Positions 7,969 through 18,913 of a stretch of 64,000 nt of DNA are shown piece after piece. The position numbers and the translations under genes were made by a program. Within the stretch, counting starts at the first letter, position 1, and each line of letters begins with the position of its first letter. The stretch is from Mycobacterium vicinigordonae. Lineage in GTDB: Bacteria > Actinomycetota > Actinomycetes > Mycobacteriales > Mycobacteriaceae. Below the pieces are notes generated by a model. The model saw nothing but the letters and a program-made list of their open reading frames with translations. It had not been told where the DNA came from and did not search any database. The stretch is from contig NZ_CP059165.1 of assembly GCF_013466425.1 (NCBI RefSeq), positions 5,766,001-5,830,000 on the forward strand. Reading direction: 5' to 3'.

Positions 7969-9684
7969 ATGGTGCAGACAGCAGCGGAGTTGGCGACACC
8001 ACTAGGTGCGTTGCGTAGCGAGTACGACGTGCTGGTCGTCGGCTCCGGGTACGGCGGGGCTATCACCGCCGCGCGGCTCGGTGTGGCCAATGCGCGCGCT
8101 GGCGGCAAGCTGGACATCGCGGTGCTCGAACGTGGTGCCGAGCATCCGACCGGAACTTTCCCGGAGACCGAGAAGGCGGCGGCGGCCGAACTTCGCTCGC
8201 CGTTGAATCCGCTCGGACTTATCGAGCTGGAGCGCTTCAAGACCATCGACGTCATCCACGCGAACGGTCTGGGCGGCACCTCGCTGATCAACTTCAATGT
8301 CGCGATCGTGCCGGACCGGGAAGTGTTCCTGGCGTCGTGGCCGCGGGAGTTCCAGCAGCTGGTGGATCAGGAACCCAACGGCCTGGGCGGCCTGGAGGAA
8401 TACTTTGCGCGGGCCAGGCTCATGCTCGCCGCCGTACCCTACGCCGAGAACGTGCCGCTGCGCCGGGTCGAGGCATTCACCCAGATCGCCAAGAACGCCG
8501 GCGCCCAGCTGCAGCTGCTCGACATCACGGTCAGCACCGAGGACCGGGTTACCAAGTACGGCGTGCTGCGGCGGCGCTGCCCCAATCACGGGGGCGATGG
8601 CACTGGCGACAACACCGGTTCGAAGAACACCTTGATGACCAACTACCTGCCGATGGCCGCGCATTTCGGGGTGGAGTTGTACGCGGGAATCGAGGCGCAG
8701 CGGATCGAGCCGACCGACGACGGCCGATGGCGGGTGATCACCCGTCGCACCGGCGAGAAGGGCAAAGAATCCGCGGTCGTCGCGCGGCGGGTGGTGGTGT
8801 CGGCCGGCACACTTGGCAGCAATGGAATCCTGCTGCGCTCCGCCCAGGCCGGGCTGCAGCTGTCGACGCGGCTGGGCAAGAACTTCAGCGGCAACGGCGA
8901 CAACTTCGGCATCGCCTACAACACCGACATGCGGACCGACACCCAGTCGTGGGCGAGCACTGACGGGCCGCCGCGTTCGCTGCTGGCCTGCGGGCCGAGT
9001 ATTACGGCGGCGATGCGTTTCGGCGCCGACCAGTCCGACCTGCGCAAACGATTCACCGTGCAGGATCTGTCGCTACCGCACGCGTTGATCGACAGCTTCC
9101 GGCTCGGGTTGATGGGCCTGGCTGCCACCAGCTACCGCGACTACCGCAAGGCCAAGCTGGACCGGTGGCGCCGCGACATCACGTTCAACACCGACGGCGC
9201 GATGAACCACTCGCTCGGGTTCTTGATCATGGTGCACGACAACTCCGACGGAGAGCTGGTGCTGCGCAAGAACGGCACGGTCAAGGTCGACTGGCCGGGC
9301 GCGCCTACCGAGCGGGTCTACAAGGACGTGGATGTCGTCATGCGGTCGGCAGTGGCGGCGATCGGCGGCACGTATATCAAGAACCCGCGCTGGGACAAGC
9401 GCTTCCTGGGCAAGCACCTGATCACGGCGCACCCGATGGGTGGCTGCGTCACCGCCGACAACGTCGACGCGGGAGTGGTCGACCACGCCGGGCGGATCTT
9501 CCGACCCGACGGCGGCACCTACGACGGGCTGTACGTCTGCGATGCGTCGGTGATCCCACGCGCGATCGGGGTCAACCCCTTCCTGACCATCTCGATGTTC
9601 GCCGAGCACACCGCGGAGCTGATGCGCGAAGAGCTGGACCTGCCCGGCTACGACCCGGCCGTCGAAGCCGACGACCGGGCCTGA
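7969..9684 (+). CDS. GMC-family flavin oxidoreductase, cholesterol-oxidase-like
   Basis: A 571-residue FAD enzyme. The N-terminal Rossmann motif VVGSGYGG (GxGxxG at residues 25-30) binds FAD, NGLGGTSLINFNVAI follows, and the C-terminal GMC region has HPMGGCV (His488) and ASVIPRAIGVNPFLTIS. Length and architecture match the bacterial cholesterol oxidase/ChoD branch (ChoD of M. tuberculosis is about 578 residues), but the sequence is not that of ChoD, so the substrate is uncertain: a sterol, other alcohol or lipid. There is no signal peptide. It is divergent from the mce operon and convergent with the unknown gene at 9694-10302, with a shared palindrome at both promoters. It probably oxidises a hydroxyl group of the lipid imported by the mce system (inference). 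Confidence 0.85.
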   Translation: MVQTAAELATPLGALRSEYDVLVVGSGYGGAITAARLGVANARAGGKLDIAVLERGAEHPTGTFPETEKAAAAELRSPLNPLGLIELERFKTIDVIHANGLGGTSLINFNVAIVPDREVFLASWPREFQQLVDQEPNGLGGLEEYFARARLMLAAVPYAENVPLRRVEAFTQIAKNAGAQLQLLDITVSTEDRVTKYGVLRRRCPNHGGDGTGDNTGSKNTLMTNYLPMAAHFGVELYAGIEAQRIEPTDDGRWRVITRRTGEKGKESAVVARRVVVSAGTLGSNGILLRSAQAGLQLSTRLGKNFSGNGDNFGIAYNTDMRTDTQSWASTDGPPRSLLACGPSITAAMRFGADQSDLRKRFTVQDLSLPHALIDSFRLGLMGLAATSYRDYRKAKLDRWRRDITFNTDGAMNHSLGFLIMVHDNSDGELVLRKNGTVKVDWPGAPTERVYKDVDVVMRSAVAAIGGTYIKNPRWDKRFLGKHLITAHPMGGCVTADNVDAGVVDHAGRIFRPDGGTYDGLYVCDASVIPRAIGVNPFLTISMFAEHTAELMREELDLPGYDPAVEADDRA

Positions 9685-9693
9685 GCCCGGCGG

Positions 9694-10302
9694 TCACGTG
9701 CGCAGCGCGAAGAAGCCGATCATCTCGTAGCGATCGCGGGGCAGCCGGAACAGGATCTTGCCCAGATAGGTGCCCGGCACAACCTCGACCAGCTCGTCGC
9801 GGATGCTGCGGATGATGACGTAGGGGTTCTCCTTGACGTCGGCGTAGTCGATGACCATTACCTGCACGTCGGGATCCAGCTTGCCGGCGTCCTGGTAGGT
9901 CTTAAAGTCGAATGCCAGCCTGCCGCCCGCGGCGTCCTTCATCTTGTAAAGCGGCCAGAGCAACTTGGACGGCAGCTTGGCGCTGTTCGTCATCCGGTTG
10001 TCACCGGCATTGGCGGTCAGGTCGAACCGCTTTCCCTGCCACGGCATCCACAGGCCGGTCACGAAGCGGACCGCAGCGTCGACGATCGGATTGGTGGTCG
10101 TCATGACCAGGATGCCGTCGGTCGGACCGTCCAGGGTGGCCGGCGGCGTCCCCTTACGGAAGATCGCGTCGAGTTGCGCCTCGGCGGCCGCGCCGTCGGA
10201 TTTCGCCTGTTCTTTCAGGTCGACGATCCATTGCCAGGCTTCCTCGGCGGCGTCGCGTTCCCGGAGTTCGGAGAGACGAGATTCGGCTGCTTCGATTGAC
10301 AT
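9694..10302 (-). CDS. Conserved protein of unknown function, co-regulated with GMC/mce
   Basis: A 202-residue soluble protein that I do not recognise with confidence. It begins with a charged helix (residues about 1-48) and then shows a mixed alpha/beta core with DGILVMTTTN, WMPWQGKRFD and a C-terminal DYADVKENPYVIIRSIRDEL followed by PGTYLGKILFRLP. There is no signal peptide or membrane segment. The general look recalls the GXWXG/DUF4334-type lipid-associated proteins, but I cannot confirm it. The ATG at 10302 has an AAAGGG site about 7 bases upstream. It is convergent with the GMC gene (9 bases between stops) and carries the same palindrome upstream, so it probably serves the same lipid pathway, perhaps as a carrier. 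Confidence 0.7.
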   Translation of the reverse strand: MSIEAAESRLSELRERDAAEEAWQWIVDLKEQAKSDGAAAEAQLDAIFRKGTPPATLDGPTDGILVMTTTNPIVDAAVRFVTGLWMPWQGKRFDLTANAGDNRMTNSAKLPSKLLWPLYKMKDAAGGRLAFDFKTYQDAGKLDPDVQVMVIDYADVKENPYVIIRSIRDELVEVVPGTYLGKILFRLPRDRYEMIGFFALRT

Positions 10303-10515
10303 TTCATACCCTTTTCTGTGAGGCGGAGCGCATTGGCCCAGATGCTAACTCCGGCACCGCAGAATTGAACAGCATTTTTCCAAAATTGAAATACGACAAT
10401 CGAGAGGAGTGATTTAACAAACAAAAGTAAATTTTCTTTACAGCATCGCTTTTTATGCGCGTTGCGCTAGAGCATTGACAATGGCCCGATTCGCGGGGCT
10501 CGGCCCGCCCGTGGG
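10303..10515. promoter_or_regulatory. AT-rich intergenic region between hsaB and the unknown gene
   Basis: 213 bases, markedly AT-rich. Reading leftward, TTGTCA (10481-10476) and CATAAA (18 bases further) form a plausible promoter for the gene at 9694-10302, with the palindrome at 10426-10442 just downstream. In M. tuberculosis the nat gene follows hsaB in this place; no nat-like frame is present here. Confidence 0.4.
10426..10442. promoter_or_regulatory. Palindromic operator candidate, copy 2
   Basis: On the minus strand TGTAAAGAAAATTTACT, matching copy 1 (7821-7837) at 13 of 17 positions: the arms agree except for the last base, and the central three bases differ. It starts 124 bases upstream of the ATG at 10302, close to the 132-base distance seen before the GMC gene. 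Confidence 0.5.
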
Positions 10516-11082
10516 TTAGAGCCAGGTGTCGTCGGTAGTGGTGGTCAGAAACGCCTCCAGGTCGTCGCGCCACTGGGCCGGCGTGTTCTTGTCCGGTTCG
10601 ATTCCGGTGTATTCGCCGCGGTAGAACAACAGCGGCCGCGGTTTGATCTTGGGCGCCTCCGAGAGCGACTGGACCGCGCCGAACACCACGAAGTGGTCCC
10701 CACCGTCGTGCACCGACGCCACCGTGCAGTCGATGTGGGCCAGTGAGCCGTCGATGATCGGTGAGCCCAGTTCCGAAGGGTGCCAGTCGATTCCAGCGAA
10801 CTTGTCGGGCTCTCTGGAGCCGAAGCGGGCCGAGACGTGTTGCTGCGCCTCGGTCAGCATGTTCACGCAGAACCGACCGCTGGCCTCGATCGCCTGCCAG
10901 GACCGCGACACCTTAGTCGGGCAGAACAACACCAGCGGCGGCTCCAGCGACAACGCCGCGAACGACTGGCAGGCGAAGCCCACCGGCACGTCGCCGTGCA
11001 CGGTGGTGATGATGGTGATTCCGGTGCAGAACTGACCCAGCACGTTGCGGAACGCGCGCGGGTCGATCTGCGGGGCGGTCAT
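10516..11082 (-). CDS. hsaB: Flavin reductase subunit of the HsaAB monooxygenase
   Basis: A 188-residue flavin-reductase-like protein almost identical in layout to HsaB of M. tuberculosis (LGQFCTGITIITTVHGDVPV, then ACQSFAALSLEPPLVLFCPT). By family, HsaB uses NADH to reduce FMN/FAD and hands it to HsaA, which hydroxylates the phenolic steroid 3-HSA to the catechol 3,4-DHSA during cholesterol ring degradation. It is the last gene of hsaADCB, 15 bases after hsaC, and should be under KstR control from the operator upstream of hsaA. The nat gene that usually follows is missing. Confidence 0.96.
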   Translation of the reverse strand: MTAPQIDPRAFRNVLGQFCTGITIITTVHGDVPVGFACQSFAALSLEPPLVLFCPTKVSRSWQAIEASGRFCVNMLTEAQQHVSARFGSREPDKFAGIDWHPSELGSPIIDGSLAHIDCTVASVHDGGDHFVVFGAVQSLSEAPKIKPRPLLFYRGEYTGIEPDKNTPAQWRDDLEAFLTTTTDDTWL

Positions 11083-11097
11083 GATCGGCGGAGCGAC

Positions 11098-14056
<2,959 letters not shown>

Positions 14057-14095
14057 TTACGTTTGCCTCCTGTGGGAGTGCGGGCTGAGTCGCAC

Positions 14096-14130
14096 CTAGA
14101 CCAAGACTAGACCAAAGACTAGAACACGTT
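14096..14130. repeat. Three direct repeats upstream of hsaA
   Basis: CTAGACCAAGA (14096-14106), CTAGACCAAAGA (14107-14118) and CTAGAACACGTT (14119-14130) are consecutive near-copies of an 11-12-base unit. The third forms the left half of the KstR operator, so the two others look like degenerate half-sites. Confidence 0.6.
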
Positions 14131-14133
14131 CCG
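14120..14133. promoter_or_regulatory. KstR operator (hsaA side)
   Basis: TAGAACACGTTCCG fits the known KstR consensus TnnAACnnGTTnnA except for the last base. It lies 64 bases upstream of hsaA in the 170-base hsaA/kshB divergent region. Confidence 0.8.
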
Positions 14134-14187
14134 ATTTGTGTCGAGCAGCGTAATCCTGCGGCTGGTAGAGATATTAATCGGGTTTTC

Positions 14188-14201
14188 TATAACATGTTCT
14201 A
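14188..14201. promoter_or_regulatory. KstR operator (kshB side)
   Basis: TATAACATGTTCTA fits TnnAACnnGTTnnA exactly. It ends 25 bases before the chosen kshB start and must lie close to its transcription start. Confidence 0.88.
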
Positions 14202-14226
14202 GTTGAGACGGAAGAGAGGGCACGCC

Positions 14227-15324
14227 TTGAGCGAGGCGGATCTGGACCAGGCACCCGACGAGCCGCTCGGCGACCACGTCCTTGAGCTGCGGGTCGCCGA
14301 GGTCGTCGCGGAAACCGAGGATGCGCGATCGTTGGTGTTCGCGGTCCCCGACGGACCCGGCGACCCGCAGATCCCACCCGCGCGGCTGCGCTACGCGCCC
14401 GGCCAGTTCCTCACCTTGCGGGTGCCCAGCGAACGCACCGGGTCAGTGGCGCGCTGTTACTCGCTTTGCAGCTCACCGTTCACCGACGATGCGTTGACGG
14501 TGACGGTCAAGCGCACCGCGGACGGGTATGCCTCCAACTGGCTGTGCGACCACGCACACCCGGGAATGCACATTCACGTACTCGCCCCGTCGGGCACCTT
14601 CGTGCCCAAGACCCTGGACCAGGACTTTCTGCTGCTCGCCGCCGGCAGCGGCATCACCCCGATCATGTCGATCTGCAAGTCGGCGTTGTCCGAAGGCAGC
14701 GGCCAGGTGACGCTGATCTACGCCAATCGCGACGAGAACTCGGTGATCTTCTCCGAGGCCCTGCGGGAGCTGTCCGCAAAATACCCCGACCGGCTCACAG
14801 TGCTGCACTGGCTGGAATCGCTGCAGGGACTACCCAGCGCGGCCGCGCTGGCCCAACTGGCTGCCCCGTTCACCAGCCGGCCGGCGTTCATCTGCGGGCC
14901 CGGCCCCTTCATGGAGGCCGCACGGCTGGCGCTGGAAGCGCTGAACGTCCCACCGCAGCAAGTGCACATCGAAGTGTTCAAGTCGCTGGACTCAGATCCG
15001 TTCGCAGCGATCAAGATCGACGACACCGCCGATGACGACGAAGCCGGCCCGGCCACCGCGGTCGTCGAACTCGACGGCGAAACCCACAGCGTGTCGTGGC
15101 CGCGCAGCGCCAAGCTGCTCGACGTCCTACTGGCCAAGGGCCTCGACGCGCCGTTTTCCTGCCGCGAAGGCCACTGTGGTGCCTGCGCCGTCACGCTGCG
15201 CGAGGGCAAGGTCAGCATGGAGGTCAACGACGTGCTCGAACAGGAGGACCTCGACGAGGGTCTGATCCTGGCCTGCCAGGCGCACCCGGAGACCGATTCG
15301 GTGGAAGTCACTTACGACGATTGA
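14227..15324 (+). CDS. kshB: 3-ketosteroid 9-alpha-hydroxylase reductase
   Basis: A 365-residue class IA oxygenase reductase. Order of domains: FAD-binding (RCYSLCSSP), NAD-binding (AAGSGITPIMS, then CGPGPFMEAAR) and a C-terminal plant-type 2Fe-2S ferredoxin domain with CREGHCGAC and a fourth cysteine in ILACQA. It passes electrons from NADH to KshA, which opens steroid ring B; kshA is elsewhere. Start choice: TTG at 14227, because GGAAGAGAGGG lies just upstream and the encoded DEPLGDHVLELR matches the start of M. tuberculosis KshB. An in-frame TTG at 14203 would lie upstream of that ribosome site. Confidence 0.95.
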   Translation: MSEADLDQAPDEPLGDHVLELRVAEVVAETEDARSLVFAVPDGPGDPQIPPARLRYAPGQFLTLRVPSERTGSVARCYSLCSSPFTDDALTVTVKRTADGYASNWLCDHAHPGMHIHVLAPSGTFVPKTLDQDFLLLAAGSGITPIMSICKSALSEGSGQVTLIYANRDENSVIFSEALRELSAKYPDRLTVLHWLESLQGLPSAAALAQLAAPFTSRPAFICGPGPFMEAARLALEALNVPPQQVHIEVFKSLDSDPFAAIKIDDTADDDEAGPATAVVELDGETHSVSWPRSAKLLDVLLAKGLDAPFSCREGHCGACAVTLREGKVSMEVNDVLEQEDLDEGLILACQAHPETDSVEVTYDD

Positions 15325-15368
15325 CCACAACGGTTAAGTTCAGCTAGGCCCGGCGGAAGGGGAGCAGG

Positions 15369-15899
15369 ATGAAGCGACTAATACCGGGTGTTGCCCTGGC
15401 CGGGCTCCTGACGGCTCTGCTGCCCGCTCCACATGCGGCCGCCGGCGCCAACACCGCGACCACGCTGTTCCCGGTGGACGATGTCAACCAGATTGAGACG
15501 CACACTTTCGTCGACTGCCACGGCAACGGCAGCTGCGACTTCGTGGCCGGTGCCAACCTGCGTACCCCCGACGGTCCGGCCGGCTTTCCGTCCGGTCTGT
15601 GGGCACGCCAGACCACCGAGATCCGGTCCAACAGCCGGACGGCGTATCTGGACGCGCACGCCACCAGCCAGTTCGAGCGGGTGATGAAGACGGGCGGCGG
15701 CGACGTGATCACCACCGTCTATTTCGGTGACGGCCCGCCGGACAAGTACCAGACGACCGGCGTGATCGACTCGACGAGCTGGTCGACGGGACAGCCAATG
15801 ACCAACGTGACGGTGTACGTCTGCACCCACATGCAGGTGGTCTACCCGGGCGTGAACCTGACCTCGCCGAGCACCTGCGCGACCACGAACTTCTCCTAG
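15369..15899 (+). CDS. Secreted conserved protein (Rv3572-like)
   Basis: A 176-residue exported protein of unknown function. MKRLIPGVALAGLLTALL followed by AHAAA-like residues is a signal peptide with likely cleavage near residues 24-26. The mature part has four cysteines (FVDCHGNGSC and VYVCTHMQ... STCATT) that could form two disulfides and is otherwise beta-rich. It has the same size and position (after kshB, before convergent fadE34) as Rv3572 of M. tuberculosis. GGAAGGGGAGCAGG gives a good ribosome site. Nothing in the sequence shows an enzymatic role. Confidence 0.85.
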   Translation: MKRLIPGVALAGLLTALLPAPHAAAGANTATTLFPVDDVNQIETHTFVDCHGNGSCDFVAGANLRTPDGPAGFPSGLWARQTTEIRSNSRTAYLDAHATSQFERVMKTGGGDVITTVYFGDGPPDKYQTTGVIDSTSWSTGQPMTNVTVYVCTHMQVVYPGVNLTSPSTCATTNFS

Positions 15900-15972
15900 G
15901 TCGGCCGAGTTAACCCCGCTGCGAAGCTGGGCACCTGCTTTCGCGGTGTGGCTACATTCGCGGCGACTGGAA

Positions 15973-18072
15973 TTAGCGCGGGAGCCCCAGCAACCGCTCG
16001 GCGGCGACAGTGAGCAGGATCTGCTCAGTGCCGCCGGCGATGGTCAGGCAGCGCGTGTTGAGAAAGTCGAAAACCGCCTGGTTGTGCACCAGACCGCCGC
16101 CCGGGCAGACATCCATGGTGAACTCAGCCAACTCTTGCCGGTAGCGCACCCCGATCAATTTGCGCACGCTGGACTGCGCCCCGGGATCCCGGCCACCCAC
16201 AGCCAACTGGGCGATGCGCTGATCGAGCAACGCGCCGGTCTGGGCCAACAGGATCAGCGCGGCGAGCCGTTCCTGCTGGGACACGTCGAGATCGAGCTCG
16301 GCCAGTACTTTGAGCAGCTCCTCCATCGGATTGCCCAGCGCGGTGCCGTTGGCCATCGCGATCCGCTCGTTGGCCAAGGTCGTCCGGGCCAGCCGCCAAC
16401 CGTCGTTGACGTTGCCGACCACCATCTCGTCCGGAACGAACACATTGTCCAGAAACACCTCGTTGAACAGTGAGTCGCCGGTGATTTCGCGCAACGGCCG
16501 GATCTCGATGCCGGGCGATTTCATGTCGACCAGAAAGTAGGTTATGCCCTTATGTTTCGGTGCGTCTGGCTCCGTTCTGGCGAGACACACACCCCAGGCC
16601 GCTTTGTGCGCGGCCGACGTCCACACCTTCTGCCCGGTAAGCAGCCAACCCCCGTCCGTGCGGACTGCTTTGGTGCGCAGCGATGCCAGATCCGACCCGG
16701 CGCCCGGTTCGGAAAACAGCTGACACCACAGGAAATCACCACGCAGGGTTGCCGGCACGAAGCGCTCGATCTGCTCGGGCGTACCGTGCTCGAGGATCGT
16801 CGGCGCCGCCCACCAACCGATCACCAGATCAGGTCGCTCGACACCGGCGGCCGCCAGCTCCTGGTCGATCAGCAGCTGTTCGGCCGGCCCTGCGCCGCGC
16901 CCGTGCGGAGGCGGCCAGTGCGGTGCCTGTAGGCCCTTTTCGGCTAGCGCAGCCTGTCGCTGGTCGGCGGGTAGCGCGGCGACCTCAGCGACAGCGGTGG
17001 CAATCGCCGGCCGGTCTGCCTCGACGTCGGTGAGGTCGACCGACAACCGGCGCCGGACACCGTCCTGAGTCAACGCGGCGACCCGGCGCAGCCAGTGTTG
17101 CGGACCGCCCAGCAGCCGACCGATGCTATGCGCGCGTCGCAGATAAAGGTGCGCATCGTGCTCCCATGTGCAGCCGATGCCGCCAAGGACCTGGATGCAG
17201 TCCCTGACGTTGGCTTTGGCGGTGTTGATGGTCAAACTGGCCGCCAGGGCGGCGGCGATGGCGAACTGTTGAGTATCGGATTCACCGGCCGCCCGCGCGG
17301 CGTCGGCGGCGGCCACGTCAGCCTGCTCGGCGCGGCAGAGCATCTCCGCGCAGATGTGCTTGATCGCCTGGAAACTACCGATCGGCTTGCCGAACTGCTC
17401 ACGCACTTTGGCGTAGGCGACCGCGGTCTCCAGTGCATAGCGAGTGATACCGGCGGCCTCGGCGGCCAGCAGGGTGGCCGCAAGGTCTGTCAGGTTCGTG
17501 GCGTCGAGTTGGGTGGCGGGCACCGACGTCAGCGTCACTGCGGCCAGCGGCCGAGAGAAATCGGCGGCCCGCAGGGGTTCCAGCGCCACGCCGCCGGCGT
17601 CAAGGTCGATTAGCAGCCAGGTTCCGGCGGCGGGTAACAGCAGCAGACCGCCGGTGGCCGCGCCTGATGCCCAGGGCAGCATGCCGGACGCCACCTGTCC
17701 GTCGAACCGCACGTCGCCCTCCAGCGCCAGGCCGGCGAAGCGTTCACCCGAGGCCAGTGCGGCAAGCACTTCGGGGTCGTCGACGACGAGGGTGGCCAGC
17801 GCCGTGGTGGCTACCGGGCCCGGTACCAGCGCCTTAGCGGCCTCCTCGACCATGGCGCAGAGGTCCTCGACGCTGCCCCCGGCTCCTCCGGCATCCTCAT
17901 GAACGGCGACACCGAACAGCCCGAGGTCGGCCAGCCCGGCAAACACCGGCCGCCAGGCGTCGGGGTCGCCCACTTCCACGTCCCGGATCGCGGCGATCCC
18001 GGCCGCACTGCGCGCCCAATCGCGCACCAGCTCGCGGGCCGCGAACTGTTCATCGGTGACGGTCGCTACCAC
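15973..18072 (-). CDS. fadE34: Fused acyl-CoA dehydrogenase of cholesterol side-chain degradation
   Basis: A 699-residue protein about twice the usual acyl-CoA dehydrogenase length. The first half (about 1-330) and the second half (about 345-699) each resemble one ACAD subunit. The second half has the FAD/substrate segment LWCQLFSEPGAGSDLASLRT and the C-terminal GGTEQILLTVAAERLLGLPR; the first has QVLGGIGCTWEHDAHLYLRR. FadE34 (ChsE3) is known to act on steroid acyl-CoA side chains, with the fused halves replacing an alpha2beta2 pair. The GTG start at 18072 lies 53 bases from a perfect KstR operator shared with kstR. Confidence 0.94.
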   Translation of the reverse strand: MVATVTDEQFAARELVRDWARSAAGIAAIRDVEVGDPDAWRPVFAGLADLGLFGVAVHEDAGGAGGSVEDLCAMVEEAAKALVPGPVATTALATLVVDDPEVLAALASGERFAGLALEGDVRFDGQVASGMLPWASGAATGGLLLLPAAGTWLLIDLDAGGVALEPLRAADFSRPLAAVTLTSVPATQLDATNLTDLAATLLAAEAAGITRYALETAVAYAKVREQFGKPIGSFQAIKHICAEMLCRAEQADVAAADAARAAGESDTQQFAIAAALAASLTINTAKANVRDCIQVLGGIGCTWEHDAHLYLRRAHSIGRLLGGPQHWLRRVAALTQDGVRRRLSVDLTDVEADRPAIATAVAEVAALPADQRQAALAEKGLQAPHWPPPHGRGAGPAEQLLIDQELAAAGVERPDLVIGWWAAPTILEHGTPEQIERFVPATLRGDFLWCQLFSEPGAGSDLASLRTKAVRTDGGWLLTGQKVWTSAAHKAAWGVCLARTEPDAPKHKGITYFLVDMKSPGIEIRPLREITGDSLFNEVFLDNVFVPDEMVVGNVNDGWRLARTTLANERIAMANGTALGNPMEELLKVLAELDLDVSQQERLAALILLAQTGALLDQRIAQLAVGGRDPGAQSSVRKLIGVRYRQELAEFTMDVCPGGGLVHNQAVFDFLNTRCLTIAGGTEQILLTVAAERLLGLPR

Positions 18073-18125
18073 CAGCAGTCCTCCGAGTCGTCAAATTCAC
18101 ACACCAAGATATCTTTTCTTAACAC

Positions 18126-18139
18126 TAGAACGTGTTCTA
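18126..18139. promoter_or_regulatory. KstR operator between fadE34 and kstR
   Basis: TAGAACGTGTTCTA, a perfect palindrome matching TnnAACnnGTTnnA, in the divergent fadE34/kstR region. It implies KstR autoregulation together with fadE34 control. Confidence 0.93.
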
Positions 18140-18313
18140 ATAGTGCATACGATCAACCGTCAAGTTGGCGATAATCGAGCCAGTACAAGTCGTTGTCCCG
18201 GCTGCGGGGAGGTGGGAGATTTACGCCGAGAATGCGTATCGTTTTCAACCATGTCGCCACCGAATGCCAGCCAGGGCCGTGCTCCTGACATCCAGCCTCG
18301 CGAGGTCGTGAAC

Positions 18314-18913
18314 GTGGCGGTGCTGGCTGAGTCCGAACTCGGTTCGGAGGCGCAGAGAGAACGACGCAAGCGGATCCTCGACGCCACCATGGCGATCGCC
18401 TCCAAAGGGGGCTACGAGGCGGTGCAGATGCGCGCGGTCGCTGATCGCGCCGACGTCGCCGTCGGCACCCTGTACCGGTACTTCCCCTCGAAGGTGCACC
18501 TGCTTGTCTCGGCGCTCGGACGGGAATTCAGCCGCATCGACGCCAAGACCGACCGCTCCGCCGTCCCCGGGGGTACGCCCTTTCAGCGGCTGAATTTCAT
18601 GGTCGGCAAGCTCAACCGGGCCATGCAACGCAATCCCCTGCTCACCGAAGCGATGACGCGCGCCTACGTGTTCGCCGACGCGTCAGCGGCCAGCGAGGTC
18701 GACCAGGTGGAGAAGCTGATCGACTCGATGTTCGCCCGCGCGATGGCCGACGGCGAGCCGACCGAGGACCAGTACCACATCGCACGGGTGATCTCGGACG
18801 TATGGCTGTCCAACCTGCTGGCCTGGCTCACCCGCCGCGCCTCGGCCACCGACGTGAGCAAGCGACTCGACCTTGCCGTACGGCTGCTGATCGGCAACCA
18901 CGAGAACTGCTAA
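18314..18913 (+). CDS. kstR: TetR-type repressor of cholesterol catabolism
   Basis: A 199-residue TetR regulator. The helix-turn-helix is at about residues 19-65 (RRKRILDATMAIASKGGYEA then MRAVADRADVAVGTLYRYF), followed by the ligand domain that binds 3-oxo-cholestenoyl-CoA-type inducers. I chose GTG 18314 because it gives exactly the 199-residue form starting VAVLAESELG as in M. tuberculosis, with GAGG 8 bases upstream. An ATG at 18251 in the same frame would add 21 residues and cannot be excluded. It is divergent from fadE34, and its stop overlaps the stop of the LacI-type gene by three bases. Confidence 0.95.
   Translation: MAVLAESELGSEAQRERRKRILDATMAIASKGGYEAVQMRAVADRADVAVGTLYRYFPSKVHLLVSALGREFSRIDAKTDRSAVPGGTPFQRLNFMVGKLNRAMQRNPLLTEAMTRAYVFADASAASEVDQVEKLIDSMFARAMADGEPTEDQYHIARVISDVWLSNLLAWLTRRASATDVSKRLDLAVRLLIGNHENC

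Noticed and set aside
15325..15345. KstR-like half motif (AACGGTTA) just after kshB
   Set aside because: Spacing and GTT half do not fit TnnAACnnGTTnnA.
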